Of a stretch of 5,326 nucleotides of DNA, positions 1 to 5,326 are shown in pieces. Where the stretch lies: assembly GCA_023426865.1 (NCBI GenBank), contig JAEZBT010000482.1, forward strand, positions 1 through 5,326, written 5' to 3'. The stretch comes from Actinomycetes bacterium. GTDB lineage: Bacteria; Actinomycetota; Actinomycetes; Actinomycetales; Cellulomonadaceae. A model generated the notes under the pieces. The model was not told the DNA's origin, made no database searches, and saw only the letters and a program-made list of their open reading frames with translations. How positions within the stretch are numbered: the first letter of the stretch is position 1; every line of letters starts with the position of its first letter. A program made the position numbers and the translations under genes.

Positions 1-1
1 C

Positions 2-1378
2 GCCCGGGCCGCGCAGCCCGGGTGGGCGGCCCTGCCGCTCGGGCGGCGGATCGCCGTCGTGCGCAGGTTCGCCGACCTGCTGCTGCGCGACGAGGCCGAG
101 CTGCTCGACGTCTGCCAGGCCGAGTCCGGCAAGTCGCGGGTGAGCGCGTTCGCCGAGCTGTCCGACGTCGTGCTCACGGCCGCCTACTACGCGCGGACCG
201 CCGCGTCGCACCTGCGCCCGCGCCGCCGCCGCGGAGCCGTCCCCGTGCTGACGCGGACGGTCGAGCACCACCGGCCCAAGGGCGTCGTGGGCATCATCGC
301 GCCCTGGAACTACCCCCTCACGCTCGCGGTCTCCGACGCGATCCCCGCGCTGCTCGCCGGCAACACGGTCGTGCTGAAGCCGGACTCGGCGACGCCGCTG
401 TCGGCGCTCGCGCTGGTCCGCCTGTTCCGCGAGGCCGGTCTGCCCGACGACGTGCTCGGCGTGGTGACCGGCCCGGGCCGCGAGCTCGGACCCGCGATGA
501 TCGAGCGCGTCGACTACCTCATGTTCACCGGGTCCACGGCGACCGGCCGGACGGTCGCCCGCCAATGCGCGGAGCGGCTGATCGGCTGCTCGGCGGAGCT
601 CGGCGGCAAGAACCCCGCCGTCGTGCTCGACGACGCCGACCTGAACCGCACGGTGGAGGGCCTCACCGAGGCGTGCTTCTCGAACACCGGTCAGCTCTGC
701 GTGAGCATCGAGCGGATCTACGTGACGCCGGGCATCGCCGACGCGTTCGTCGCCGCCTTCGCCGACCGCGTGGCCGGGATGCGCGTGGGCCCCGGGCCGG
801 ACTGGGACGTCGAGGTCGGCTCCCTGGTCAGCGAGGCCCAGCTCGCCACCGTGACCGCGCACGTCGACGACGCCGTCGCCAAGGGCGCGCGCGTCCTCGC
901 CGGCGGTCGCCCGCTGCCCGAGCTCGGCCCCCTCTTCTACGCGCCCACGGTCCTGACGGACGTGCCCGACGACGCCGTCCTCGCTCGCACCGAGACGTTC
1001 GGGCCGGTCGTGGCGATCTACCGCGTCGCCGACGTCGACGAGGCCGTGACCAGGGCGAACGACACCGAGTACGGGCTCAACGCGAGCGTGTGGTCCCGGC
1101 GTCACGGCGCCGAGGTGGCGGCCCGGCTGCGCGCCGGCACGGTGAACGTCAACGAGGGCTACGCCGCGGCCTGGGCCTCGCACGACGCGCCGATGGGCGG
1201 CATGGGCATCTCGGGGCTCGGCCGACGCCATGGGCGCGAGGGCATCACCAAGTACACCGAGGCGCAGACGATCGCCCAGCAGCGGCTCATGCAGGTCGCC
1301 GCCTCCGGTCCGTTCAGCGGGGCGCGGTACCCGCAGCTCATGCGTCCGGCCGTGCGCGTCCTGCGCCGGCTGCCCTGA
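2..1378 (+). CDS. gabD2: Succinic semialdehyde dehydrogenase-type aldehyde dehydrogenase (GabD2-like), 5' end outside window
   Basis: NAD(P)+-dependent aldehyde dehydrogenase that oxidises an aldehyde to the acid; in the GabD2 family, succinic semialdehyde to succinate. The reading frame is open from base 2 and already encodes family sequence (ARAAQPGWAALPLGRR) ahead of the first GTG at 59, so the true start lies upstream and about 50-70 N-terminal residues are probably missing. The oxyanion Asn of PWNYP is at 308-310, the general base Glu of AELGGKNP at 596-598, and the catalytic Cys of NTGQLC at 698-700. GSTATG, ETFGPV and the C-terminal PMGGMG..GLGRRHG segment are also present. From memory it resembles mycobacterial GabD2 along its length, including YLMFTGS and SIERIYV, which favours this subgroup over generic ALDH. 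The stop is TGA at 1376-1378, and the SDR gene follows after 13 nt, suggesting cotranscription. The family call is firm. The substrate is inferred: the SDR partner would also suit a longer or more hydrophobic aldehyde. Confidence 0.93.
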   Translation, partial: ARAAQPGWAALPLGRRIAVVRRFADLLLRDEAELLDVCQAESGKSRVSAFAELSDVVLTAAYYARTAASHLRPRRRRGAVPVLTRTVEHHRPKGVVGIIAPWNYPLTLAVSDAIPALLAGNTVVLKPDSATPLSALALVRLFREAGLPDDVLGVVTGPGRELGPAMIERVDYLMFTGSTATGRTVARQCAERLIGCSAELGGKNPAVVLDDADLNRTVEGLTEACFSNTGQLCVSIERIYVTPGIADAFVAAFADRVAGMRVGPGPDWDVEVGSLVSEAQLATVTAHVDDAVAKGARVLAGGRPLPELGPLFYAPTVLTDVPDDAVLARTETFGPVVAIYRVADVDEAVTRANDTEYGLNASVWSRRHGAEVAARLRAGTVNVNEGYAAAWASHDAPMGGMGISGLGRRHGREGITKYTEAQTIAQQRLMQVAASGPFSGARYPQLMRPAVRVLRRLP

Positions 1379-1391
1379 GAGGAGGAGCGAG

Positions 1392-2213
1392 ATGGCCCGG
1401 GGGACCTCACTGGCGGGGGCGCGCGTCCTCGTCACCGGCGGCGGCAGCGGCATCGGCCGGTGGATGGCGATCGGCGCCGCACGACGCGGCGCCACCGCCG
1501 TGATCTGGGACCGTTCGGCCGAGCGGGCGCACGCCGTCGCGGACGACATCCGCGCCCACGGCCTGCCCGCGCAGGCGCACGTCGTCGATGTGACCGACCG
1601 CGAGGCGGTGCGGGCCGCCGCGGCGGAGACGGGCGCGATCGACGTCGTCGTGAACAACGCCGGGGTGGTGAGCGGGCGGCCGCTGCTGGAGACGCCCGAC
1701 GAGACCGTCGAGCGCACGATGGCCGTCAACGTGCTCTCCCTGTACTGGGTCACCAAGGCGTTCCTGCCCGGGATGCTCGAGCGCCGCACCGGCACCGTGG
1801 TCACGGTGGCGAGCGCCGCCGGGCTGGTCGGGGTGGCGCGGCAGACCGACTACTCGGCGAGCAAGTGGGCGGCGGTCGGCTTCACCGAGTCGCTGCGCGG
1901 CGAGCTGCGCGCGCTGGGCTCGCCCGTGCGGACGCTCGTCGTCTGCCCCTACTACATCGACACGGGGATGTTCGAGGGTGTGCGGACGCGGTTCCCGCTG
2001 CTCCTGCCGATCCTGCGCGAGGGCGATGTCGCCCGGAAGGTGCTGGACGGCATCGAGCGGGGTCACCAGCAGATCGTGCTCCCACCGCTGGTCCGGCTCA
2101 TGCCCGCGTTCCGTCTGCTGCCGGTGCCGGCGTTCGACGCCCTGCTCGACGTCTTCGGCATCAACCAGGGCATGGATCACTTCACCGGCCGGCCCGGCGA
2201 CCGCGTGGGCTGA
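1392..2213 (+). CDS. Short-chain dehydrogenase/reductase (classical SDR, resembling the SDR16C retinol/long-chain alcohol group)
   Basis: NAD(P)-dependent oxidoreductase of 273 residues, the usual length for a classical SDR. The dinucleotide-binding motif TGGGSGIG is at residues 15-22, Asp40 ends beta strand 2 (favouring NAD(H) over NADP(H) by the usual rule), DVTD is at 66-69 and NNAG at 88-91. The catalytic tetrad is Asn113, Ser141, Tyr154 and Lys158 (YSASK). After the core, a hydrophobic proline-rich segment (about residues 225-255) and a C-terminal GINQGMDHFTGR motif recall SDR16C-type retinol or long-chain alcohol dehydrogenases and their bacterial relatives; this subgroup call rests on pattern memory. 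The ATG at 1392 is chosen because AGGAGG at 1380-1385 sits 6 nt upstream and because the fold begins correctly at LAGARVLVTGGG; an in-frame extension upstream is Arg/Pro/Ser-rich and overlaps the ALDH. It probably supplies an aldehyde to, or recycles one from, the upstream dehydrogenase. The exact substrate is unknown. Confidence 0.95.
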   Translation: MARGTSLAGARVLVTGGGSGIGRWMAIGAARRGATAVIWDRSAERAHAVADDIRAHGLPAQAHVVDVTDREAVRAAAAETGAIDVVVNNAGVVSGRPLLETPDETVERTMAVNVLSLYWVTKAFLPGMLERRTGTVVTVASAAGLVGVARQTDYSASKWAAVGFTESLRGELRALGSPVRTLVVCPYYIDTGMFEGVRTRFPLLLPILREGDVARKVLDGIERGHQQIVLPPLVRLMPAFRLLPVPAFDALLDVFGINQGMDHFTGRPGDRVG

Positions 2214-2263
2214 GCGCGTCGCGGGGGCTGAGCGCGGCGCGGGGGCTGAGCGCGTCGCGGGGC
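2211..2263. repeat. Three tandem copies of an 18-bp unit filling a convergent intergenic gap
   Basis: The copies lie at 2211-2228, 2229-2246 and 2247-2263, with unit TGAGCGCGTCGCGGGGGC. Copy 2 has T to G at its ninth base, and copy 3 lacks one G of the G-run. Copy 1 begins with the SDR stop codon. Since 18 bp is six codons, copies 2 and 3 give further TGA stops in the same frame. The array ends on the last base of the TAG stop of the opposing ATPase gene (minus strand, 2265-2263), so nothing but repeat lies between the two genes. Slipped-strand duplication around the stop codon is the simplest origin. I see no strong hairpin or T-run that would make it a clear terminator. Confidence 0.9.
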
Positions 2264-2664
2264 TAGGACCGGTCCCGTCCCCGGTCCGGCGACGGACGCG
2301 AGCGCAGCGGCACCTCGAACCACACGGTCTTCCCGCCGCTGTGCGGCTGCACGTCCCAGGCGGCGGCGAGGCGGTCCACGAGCAGGACGCCGCGCCCCGA
2401 GAGCTCCAGCGGGCCGGGCTCGACGCGCACGGGACGGCGCGGGCTGTCGTCGCGCACGCTCACGCGGACCCGGTCGTCGAGGACGCCGACCTGCACGTCG
2501 ACGAGCCCCCCGGCCGGCCCGTGCCGGACCGCGTTCGTGACGACCTCGGAGGTGAGCAGGCCCACCACGCGCTGGACGTCCGCGGGGGCACCGGCGTGCG
2601 CCGCCTGCGCGACCACCCAGGTCCGCGCGTGGCGGATCTGAGCCACGTCGGCGACGAATCTCAT
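2263..2664 (-). CDS. Anti-sigma/RsbW-like HATPase_c single-domain ATP-binding regulator
   Basis: Protein of 133 residues, essentially one GHKL ATPase domain as in RsbW/SpoIIAB-type anti-sigma kinases and the many Streptomyces-type orphan ATP-binding proteins. Members bind ATP and usually phosphorylate an anti-anti-sigma (STAS) partner or hold a sigma factor in the cytoplasm. The N-box is SEVVTNAVRHG at residues 39-49 (Glu40, Asn44). The G1 region is SVRDDSPRRP at 69-78, where the Asp is kept but the Gly of the classic DxGxG is absent, as is common in this class. The G2 region is SGRGVLLVDRLA at 89-100, followed by Trp103 and a final strand GGKTVWFEV at 110-118. A basic Arg/Ser/Asp-rich tail of about 14 residues ends the protein. 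There is no signal peptide or membrane segment. The start at 2664 is backed by a purine-rich GGGGGTAGG upstream on the minus strand. No sigma factor, STAS protein or DUF397 gene is adjacent, so the partner must be elsewhere. Kinase activity is inferred. Confidence 0.88.
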   Translation of the reverse strand: MRFVADVAQIRHARTWVVAQAAHAGAPADVQRVVGLLTSEVVTNAVRHGPAGGLVDVQVGVLDDRVRVSVRDDSPRRPVRVEPGPLELSGRGVLLVDRLAAAWDVQPHSGGKTVWFEVPLRSRPSPDRGRDRS

Positions 2665-2689
2665 GACCGGCCTACCCCCTTCGCCGGTC
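2665..2689 (-). promoter_or_regulatory. Start-abutting hairpin with the Shine-Dalgarno in its loop (leader of the HATPase gene)
   Basis: Read on the minus strand, a perfect 7-bp stem GACCGGC / GCCGGTC (plus-strand arms 2683-2689 and 2665-2671) encloses an 11-nt loop, GAAGGGGGTAG, and its 3' arm ends directly at the ATG (2664-2662). The only plausible ribosome binding site, the G-run of the loop, is thus presented on or hidden by a hairpin that touches the start codon. As DNA the same element is an interrupted palindrome that could be an operator. The symmetry is seen directly; a regulatory role is inferred, and 7-bp GC stems are not rare at this base composition. Confidence 0.4.
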
Positions 2690-2786
2690 CAGCGTGCACG
2701 CCCCGGTGGAGGTCCGCACCCGGGCGGGCGATGGTGCCGCGGCCGGCAGGAGGCCCGTCGTCGGCACGAGGGAGGTGCGGGAGGTC

Positions 2787-2939
2787 ATGACCCACAGGGA
2801 ACCCTCGAGGGGAGGCCGCGCTCATCCCCCCGTCCCGGCCAGCGCGTGTGGCCTGTACCGGCCATCCGGGCCCGATCGTCGAATCGTTGCGAGTGTCGTC
2901 GCCCGAGCCATCCGGACCCGTGGTGGGATGGCCGCATGA
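2787..2939 (+). CDS. Doubtful 50-codon small ORF overlapping the aldo/keto reductase start (possible leader peptide)
   Basis: ATG at 2787 is preceded by GGAGGTG at 2771-2777 with a 9-nt spacer, one of the best Shine-Dalgarno matches in the window. The frame runs to a TGA at 2937-2939 that overlaps the ATG of the aldo/keto reductase (2936-2938) as ATGA, the classic translational-coupling geometry. The product would be Arg-, Pro- and Ala-rich (begins MTHREPSRGG), with no domain, signal peptide or membrane segment that I recognise. Against it: about 15 of 50 codons end in A or T (for example GAA, GGA, CGA, GTT, AGT), whereas the neighbouring genes end almost all codons in G or C, so it lacks the local coding signature. 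It may be a translated leader rather than a functional protein, or chance. Confidence 0.2.
   Translation: MTHREPSRGGRAHPPVPASACGLYRPSGPDRRIVASVVARAIRTRGGMAA
2861..2920. repeat. Pair of 14-bp direct repeats upstream of the aldo/keto reductase
   Basis: GCCATCCGGGCCCG at 2861-2874 and GCCATCCGGACCCG at 2907-2920 match at 13 of 14 positions, 46 bp apart start to start. Both lie between the divergent ATPase and aldo/keto reductase genes, within 75 bp of the latter's start codon. They could be paired binding sites for a regulator, or a chance similarity in GC-rich DNA. No sigma-70-type -10 box (TAnnnT) stands out nearby, so I do not call a promoter. Confidence 0.35.
2907..2932 (+). promoter_or_regulatory. 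Inverted repeat just upstream of the aldo/keto reductase start
   Basis: GCCATCC (2907-2913) and GGATGGC (2926-2932) form a perfect 7-bp stem around a 12-nt loop, ending 3 nt before the ATG at 2936. The weak Shine-Dalgarno candidate GGTGGG (2922-2927) straddles the loop and the 3' arm, so folding would limit ribosome access. The 5' arm is also the beginning of the second 14-bp direct repeat. The divergent ATPase gene has a similar start-proximal hairpin with a different sequence. The base pairing is seen; function is inferred. Confidence 0.35.
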
Positions 2940-3904
2940 CGACGCCCCACCCCGGCTCCGCCGACTGGCTCCGGCCCCTGCCGGGCACCCCGCTCACCGT
3001 CTCGGCCATCTGCGCCGGCGGCTCGCCGCTCGGCAGCATGCCCCGGCTGTACGGCCGCGAAGTGCCGGCCGAGCAGGGGGTGGCCGTGGCCCGGACCGTC
3101 CTGGAGAGCCCGATCCGGTTCCAGGACACGTCCAACGGCTACAGCGACGGCGAGAGCGAACGCCGGATCGGCGCCGCGATCCGCGAGCTCGGCGGGCTCC
3201 CGCCCGACTTCGTCGTCGGCACCAAGGTCGACCCGCGCGACCGGGACTACTCCGGGGACCGGGTCCGCGCGTCGGTCGCCGAGAGCCGCGAGCGCCTCGG
3301 CCTGGACGTGCTGCCCCTGGTGCACCTGCACGACCCGGAGAACTTCGCGTTCGAGGAGCTGACCGCGCCGGGCGGCGCCGTCGACGCGCTCGTGGCACTC
3401 AAGGAGTCCGGCCAGGTCGGCTCGATCGGGCTGGCGGGCGGGCGCGTCCAGGAGATCGCGCGGTACCTCGCCCTGGGCGTGTTCGACGTGCTGCTCGTGC
3501 ACAACCGGTGGACGCTGCTGGACCGCAGCGCGGGCGACCTCATCGCCGAGGCCCTCGACCGCGGGATGGGCGTCCTCAACGCGGCCGTGTACGGCGGGGG
3601 CCTGCTGGTCCCCCGGCCGGCGATCACGACGTACGGCTACCGCGAGGCGCCGCCGGAGGTCGTCGCCGCGGTGGCCGCGATGCGCGACGCGTGCGCCCGC
3701 CACGACGCCGACCTCACGACGGCCGCCCTCCAGCACTCGCTGCGCGACCCGCGGATCGCCTCGACGATCGTCGGTCTCGGCCGGCCCGAGCTCGTCGCGG
3801 ACACGCTCCGACGCGTCGCGACACCGCTGCCGGACGAGCTGTTCGACGAGCTGGAGAGCCTGCTCCCGCCGCGCAGTGTGTGGCTGGATGCCCCGTTCGA
3901 CTGA
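2936..3904 (+). CDS. Aldo/keto reductase, aldose (L-fucose/D-threo-aldose) 1-dehydrogenase-like
   Basis: Cytosolic NAD(P)-dependent oxidoreductase of 322 residues, the normal length for the family, with a TIM-barrel fold expected. The catalytic tetrad is assigned to Asp64 and Tyr69 (QDTSNGYSDGESE), Lys97 (VGTKVD) and His132 (LVHLHDPE; His130 is the less likely choice). Barrel motifs follow: GQVGSIGLAGG, then LLVHNRWTLLDRS, then RGMGVLNAAVYGGGLL. The cofactor-binding C-terminal part has ALQHSLRDPRIASTIVGLGRPE and a final helix. The HNRWTLLD and GVLNAA..GGGLL segments are typical of the sugar dehydrogenase-like subgroup that oxidises L-fucose or D-threo-aldoses to lactones, so that is the best functional guess, with general aldehyde or ketone reductase as the alternative. 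ATG 2936 is preferred because MTTPHPG leads straight into the family's N-terminus; in-frame extension upstream enters low-complexity sequence. It has no same-strand neighbour close by and looks monocistronic, unless the overlapping small ORF is real. Confidence 0.93.
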   Translation: MTTPHPGSADWLRPLPGTPLTVSAICAGGSPLGSMPRLYGREVPAEQGVAVARTVLESPIRFQDTSNGYSDGESERRIGAAIRELGGLPPDFVVGTKVDPRDRDYSGDRVRASVAESRERLGLDVLPLVHLHDPENFAFEELTAPGGAVDALVALKESGQVGSIGLAGGRVQEIARYLALGVFDVLLVHNRWTLLDRSAGDLIAEALDRGMGVLNAAVYGGGLLVPRPAITTYGYREAPPEVVAAVAAMRDACARHDADLTTAALQHSLRDPRIASTIVGLGRPELVADTLRRVATPLPDELFDELESLLPPRSVWLDAPFD

Positions 3905-3930
3905 GCCGGGCCGGAGCCGGCTGCCCGGCT
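3904..3930. terminator. Bidirectional terminator-like inverted repeat between convergent genes
   Basis: AGCCGGGC (3904-3911) and GCCCGGCT (3923-3930) form a perfect 8-bp stem around an 11-nt loop, which itself contains the self-complementary AGCCGGCT. The element fills the whole gap between the two convergent genes. Its outer pairs overlap the last base of the aldo/keto reductase TGA and the minus-strand TAG of the permease (3931-3929). No T-run follows on either strand, as is usual for actinobacterial hairpin terminators, so termination is inferred from position and stem. Confidence 0.55.
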
Positions 3931-4822
3931 AAGACGTCACGTCCGCCGTCGTGAAGCGGCTCCACGCGAGCGCACCGAACACGGCGACCCACGCGGCCTG
4001 GACCGCGAGGCCCTGGCCCAGCAGCGACCAGTCGACCTCGATCCGCAGGAACTCGGCGAAGTCGGTCCAGTGGTGCGTGAGCAGGCCGGGCTGGATCGCG
4101 GCGAGCTGGGGGATCGTGTCGAGCACCCCGGAGACGACCGCGACCACGACCGTGCCGGCCATCGCGCCGACCGGGACCTCGGTGAGCGAGGAGAAGAACA
4201 GCCCGACGGCGACCAGCCCGGACAGCGAGAGCGCGACGTACGCGGCCACGCCGAGCATCCGCGCCACGCCCTCGGTCGCCGGCACCGTGGTGCCCGACAG
4301 GAGCGTGAGGTCGTCCAGCCCGAAGAACACCGCGCCCGACGCGAACGCCATCACCGTCACGGCCCCGACGGCCGTCACGACGAGCACACCGGTGGCGAGG
4401 GCCTTGGCCGCGAGCAGCCGAGCCCGGGCGACGGGCACGCTGAGCAGGTAGCGCAGCGTGCCGGCCTGAGCCTCGCCCGCGATCGCGTCGCCCGCCGCCA
4501 CGCCAGTCACCAGCGGCAGCAGGAACGGCAGGCACAGGAACAGCGCGGTCACGACGAGGAACAGGCCGTTGCCGGTGACGCGCGCGAGCAGCCCCCCGGC
4601 GTTGTCGGCGGAGAACGCCGACCCCTGCGCCATGAACAGGACCACGGCGACGAGCAGCGGGACCCCGCTCAGCCCGGCCACCAGGGCGATGTTCCGCCGT
4701 CGGCCGAGGACCAGGCGGATCTCGCTGCGCAGCAGGCGACCCCACGCTCCCCGCCGTGCCGTCGGCGTGACGTCGGTCCACGCGGGCGCCGGCCGGGCGG
4801 TCGTCAGCTCAGCGAGCGGCAT
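3929..4822 (-). CDS. ABC-2 type transporter permease
   Basis: Integral membrane protein of 297 residues that forms the channel of an ABC exporter with the ATPase encoded just upstream. About six hydrophobic segments are visible, near residues 45-65, 86-110, 141-168, 188-210, 217-236 and 270-288. A cytoplasmic N-terminal stretch of about 40 residues is rich in Arg. The loop after segment 2, GDAIAGEAQAGTLRYLLSVP followed by VARARLLAAK (residues 111-140), is the hallmark of ABC-2 permeases (Glu117, GTLR, Pro130, Lys140) and contacts the nucleotide-binding domain. The ATG at 4822 is backed by GGGGGAGGG on the minus strand about 6 nt upstream and overlaps the ATPase 3' end by 14 nt, implying translational coupling. 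The substrate cannot be read from sequence; drugs, peptides, lipids or ions are all known for such pairs. Confidence 0.92.
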   Translation of the reverse strand: MPLAELTTARPAPAWTDVTPTARRGAWGRLLRSEIRLVLGRRRNIALVAGLSGVPLLVAVVLFMAQGSAFSADNAGGLLARVTGNGLFLVVTALFLCLPFLLPLVTGVAAGDAIAGEAQAGTLRYLLSVPVARARLLAAKALATGVLVVTAVGAVTVMAFASGAVFFGLDDLTLLSGTTVPATEGVARMLGVAAYVALSLSGLVAVGLFFSSLTEVPVGAMAGTVVVAVVSGVLDTIPQLAAIQPGLLTHHWTDFAEFLRIEVDWSLLGQGLAVQAAWVAVFGALAWSRFTTADVTS

Positions 4823-5326
4823 CGAAGCCCTCCCCCGTGATCGCCACGAACAGCTGCTCCAGGCTCGGCCGCTCCACGGCCAGACCGACGACGTCGACGC
4901 CTACCCCGACGAGGGCCGCGGCCACCCGTTCGGGCGGGACCTCGCCGAGGACCGCGGTCACCCGCACGCCGTCGGCGGCCACGCTGCGCAGCCCGAGCCC
5001 GGCGAGCACCGACGACGCGGGGCCGAGGTGCTCCGGCGACGTCGTCACCTCGACGCGGACGTGGCCGCCGGCCGAGAGCGCGTCCCGCTCGCCCTGCACC
5101 ACCAGGCGCCCGCGCGACATGATCCCGACGTGCGTGCAGACCTGCTCGATCTCGGTGAGCAGGTGGGAGGAGACCAGCACCGTCGTGCCCGCGGCCGCGA
5201 GCTCGCGGACCAGGCCGCGCACCTCGCGGGTGCCCTGCGGGTCGAGGCCGTTCGTGGGCTCGTCGAGCACGAGCAGGTCCCGCGGCCGCAGGAGGGCGGC
5301 CGCCAGGCCGAGCCGCTGCTTCATGC
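4809..5326 (-). CDS. ABC transporter ATP-binding protein, C-terminal part (5' end outside window)
   Basis: Nucleotide-binding subunit of the exporter formed with the downstream permease; it hydrolyses ATP at the inner face of the membrane. The window holds the gene from the signature motif onward. The sequence at the edge reads (G)MKQRLGLAAALL, a common variant of the LSGGQ signature in this export subfamily, so the ATG at 5324 is an internal Met, not the start. Walker B and D-loop are LLVLDEPTNGLDPQG, with catalytic Glu at 5261-5259, and the switch His of VLVSSHLLTEIEQVC is at 5165-5163. A roughly 90-residue C-terminal extension follows and ends in PSLEQLFVAITGEG, typical of ATPases paired with ABC-2 permeases. 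Walker A and the Q-loop lie outside the window. The stop is TGA (4811-4809), inside the permease start region. Confidence 0.94.
   Translation of the reverse strand, partial: MKQRLGLAAALLRPRDLLVLDEPTNGLDPQGTREVRGLVRELAAAGTTVLVSSHLLTEIEQVCTHVGIMSRGRLVVQGERDALSAGGHVRVEVTTSPEHLGPASSVLAGLGLRSVAADGVRVTAVLGEVPPERVAAALVGVGVDVVGLAVERPSLEQLFVAITGEGFDAAR

Noticed and set aside
3..24. Inverted repeat around GCCCGGGC / GCCCGGG near the window start
   Set aside because: It lies within aldehyde dehydrogenase codons whose translation matches the family, so it is explained by coding and base composition.
59..61. GTG at 59 as the start of the aldehyde dehydrogenase
   Set aside because: The frame is open back to base 2 and encodes family-typical sequence (QPGWAALPLGRR), so the start lies outside the window.
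22..1503. Long plus-strand open frame (493 codons), longer than the overlapping aldehyde dehydrogenase frame
   Set aside because: The translation is Arg/Pro/Ala/Gly-rich with no domain; it is the typical out-of-frame shadow of a high-GC gene, while the overlapping frame has complete ALDH motifs.
1407..2180. Minus-strand open frame (257 codons) opposite the SDR gene, and a 355-codon minus-strand frame at 3714-4781 overlapping the permease
   Set aside because: Both are low-complexity His/Arg/Gly/Ala-rich antisense or shifted frames without recognisable domains; the frames they overlap carry clear family motifs.
2802..2811. Perfect 10-bp palindrome CCCTCGAGGG as an operator
   Set aside because: About one such palindrome is expected by chance in an intergenic region of this size at this GC content, and nothing else supports it.
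2798..2822. GGAAC at 2798-2802 as an ECF-type -35 box with CGCT 16 nt downstream as -10
   Set aside because: The -35 resembles the ECF consensus, but the -10 is not CGTT or a good alternative, and a 5-bp match is expected by chance.
5322..5324. ATG at 5324 as the true start of the ATPase gene
   Set aside because: It falls inside the ABC signature motif; a functional nucleotide-binding domain needs Walker A and the Q-loop upstream, so the gene continues beyond the window.

Overview
The window is very GC-rich, with codon third positions almost all G or C in the convincing genes. Its gene families (a GabD2-type aldehyde dehydrogenase, an RsbW-like orphan ATPase of the kind abundant in Streptomyces and relatives, and an ABC-2 export pair) point to a high-GC actinobacterium. 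I cannot name the genus from sequence alone; a Cellulomonas-like or similar soil actinobacterium is only a guess. It reads as ordinary chromosomal sequence. I see no transposase, integrase, phage gene, tRNA, rRNA or CRISPR array.

Layout: (a) 1-2213, plus strand: the C-terminal nine-tenths or so of a succinic-semialdehyde-type aldehyde dehydrogenase, followed 13 nt later by a short-chain dehydrogenase/reductase with a strong ribosome binding site, so the two are probably one operon. (b) 2211-2263: three tandem copies of an 18-bp unit that exactly fill the gap between two convergent stop codons. (c) 2263-2664, minus strand: a 133-residue single-domain HATPase_c protein of the anti-sigma/RsbW class. 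(d) 2665-2935: a divergent intergenic region with start-proximal hairpins on both sides, a near-perfect 14-bp direct repeat and a doubtful 50-codon small ORF. (e) 2936-3904, plus strand: an aldo/keto reductase of the aldose dehydrogenase-like group. (f) 3904-3930: a GC-rich inverted repeat shared by two convergent gene ends, a likely bidirectional terminator. (g) 3929-5326, minus strand: an ABC exporter operon, with the ATPase cut by the window edge and its permease overlapping it by 14 nt.

Functionally, the first pair looks like an alcohol-to-aldehyde-to-acid oxidation module. The HATPase is probably a stand-alone regulator of a sigma factor or anti-anti-sigma partner encoded elsewhere. The aldo/keto reductase is a lone redox enzyme, and the last pair is a two-component exporter of unknown substrate. 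I found no convincing undescribed multi-gene system. The observations most worth a second look are in the short intergenic stretches: the stop-codon tandem repeat, the start-abutting hairpins with the Shine-Dalgarno in or near the loop, and the small ORF that overlaps the aldo/keto reductase start as ATGA.
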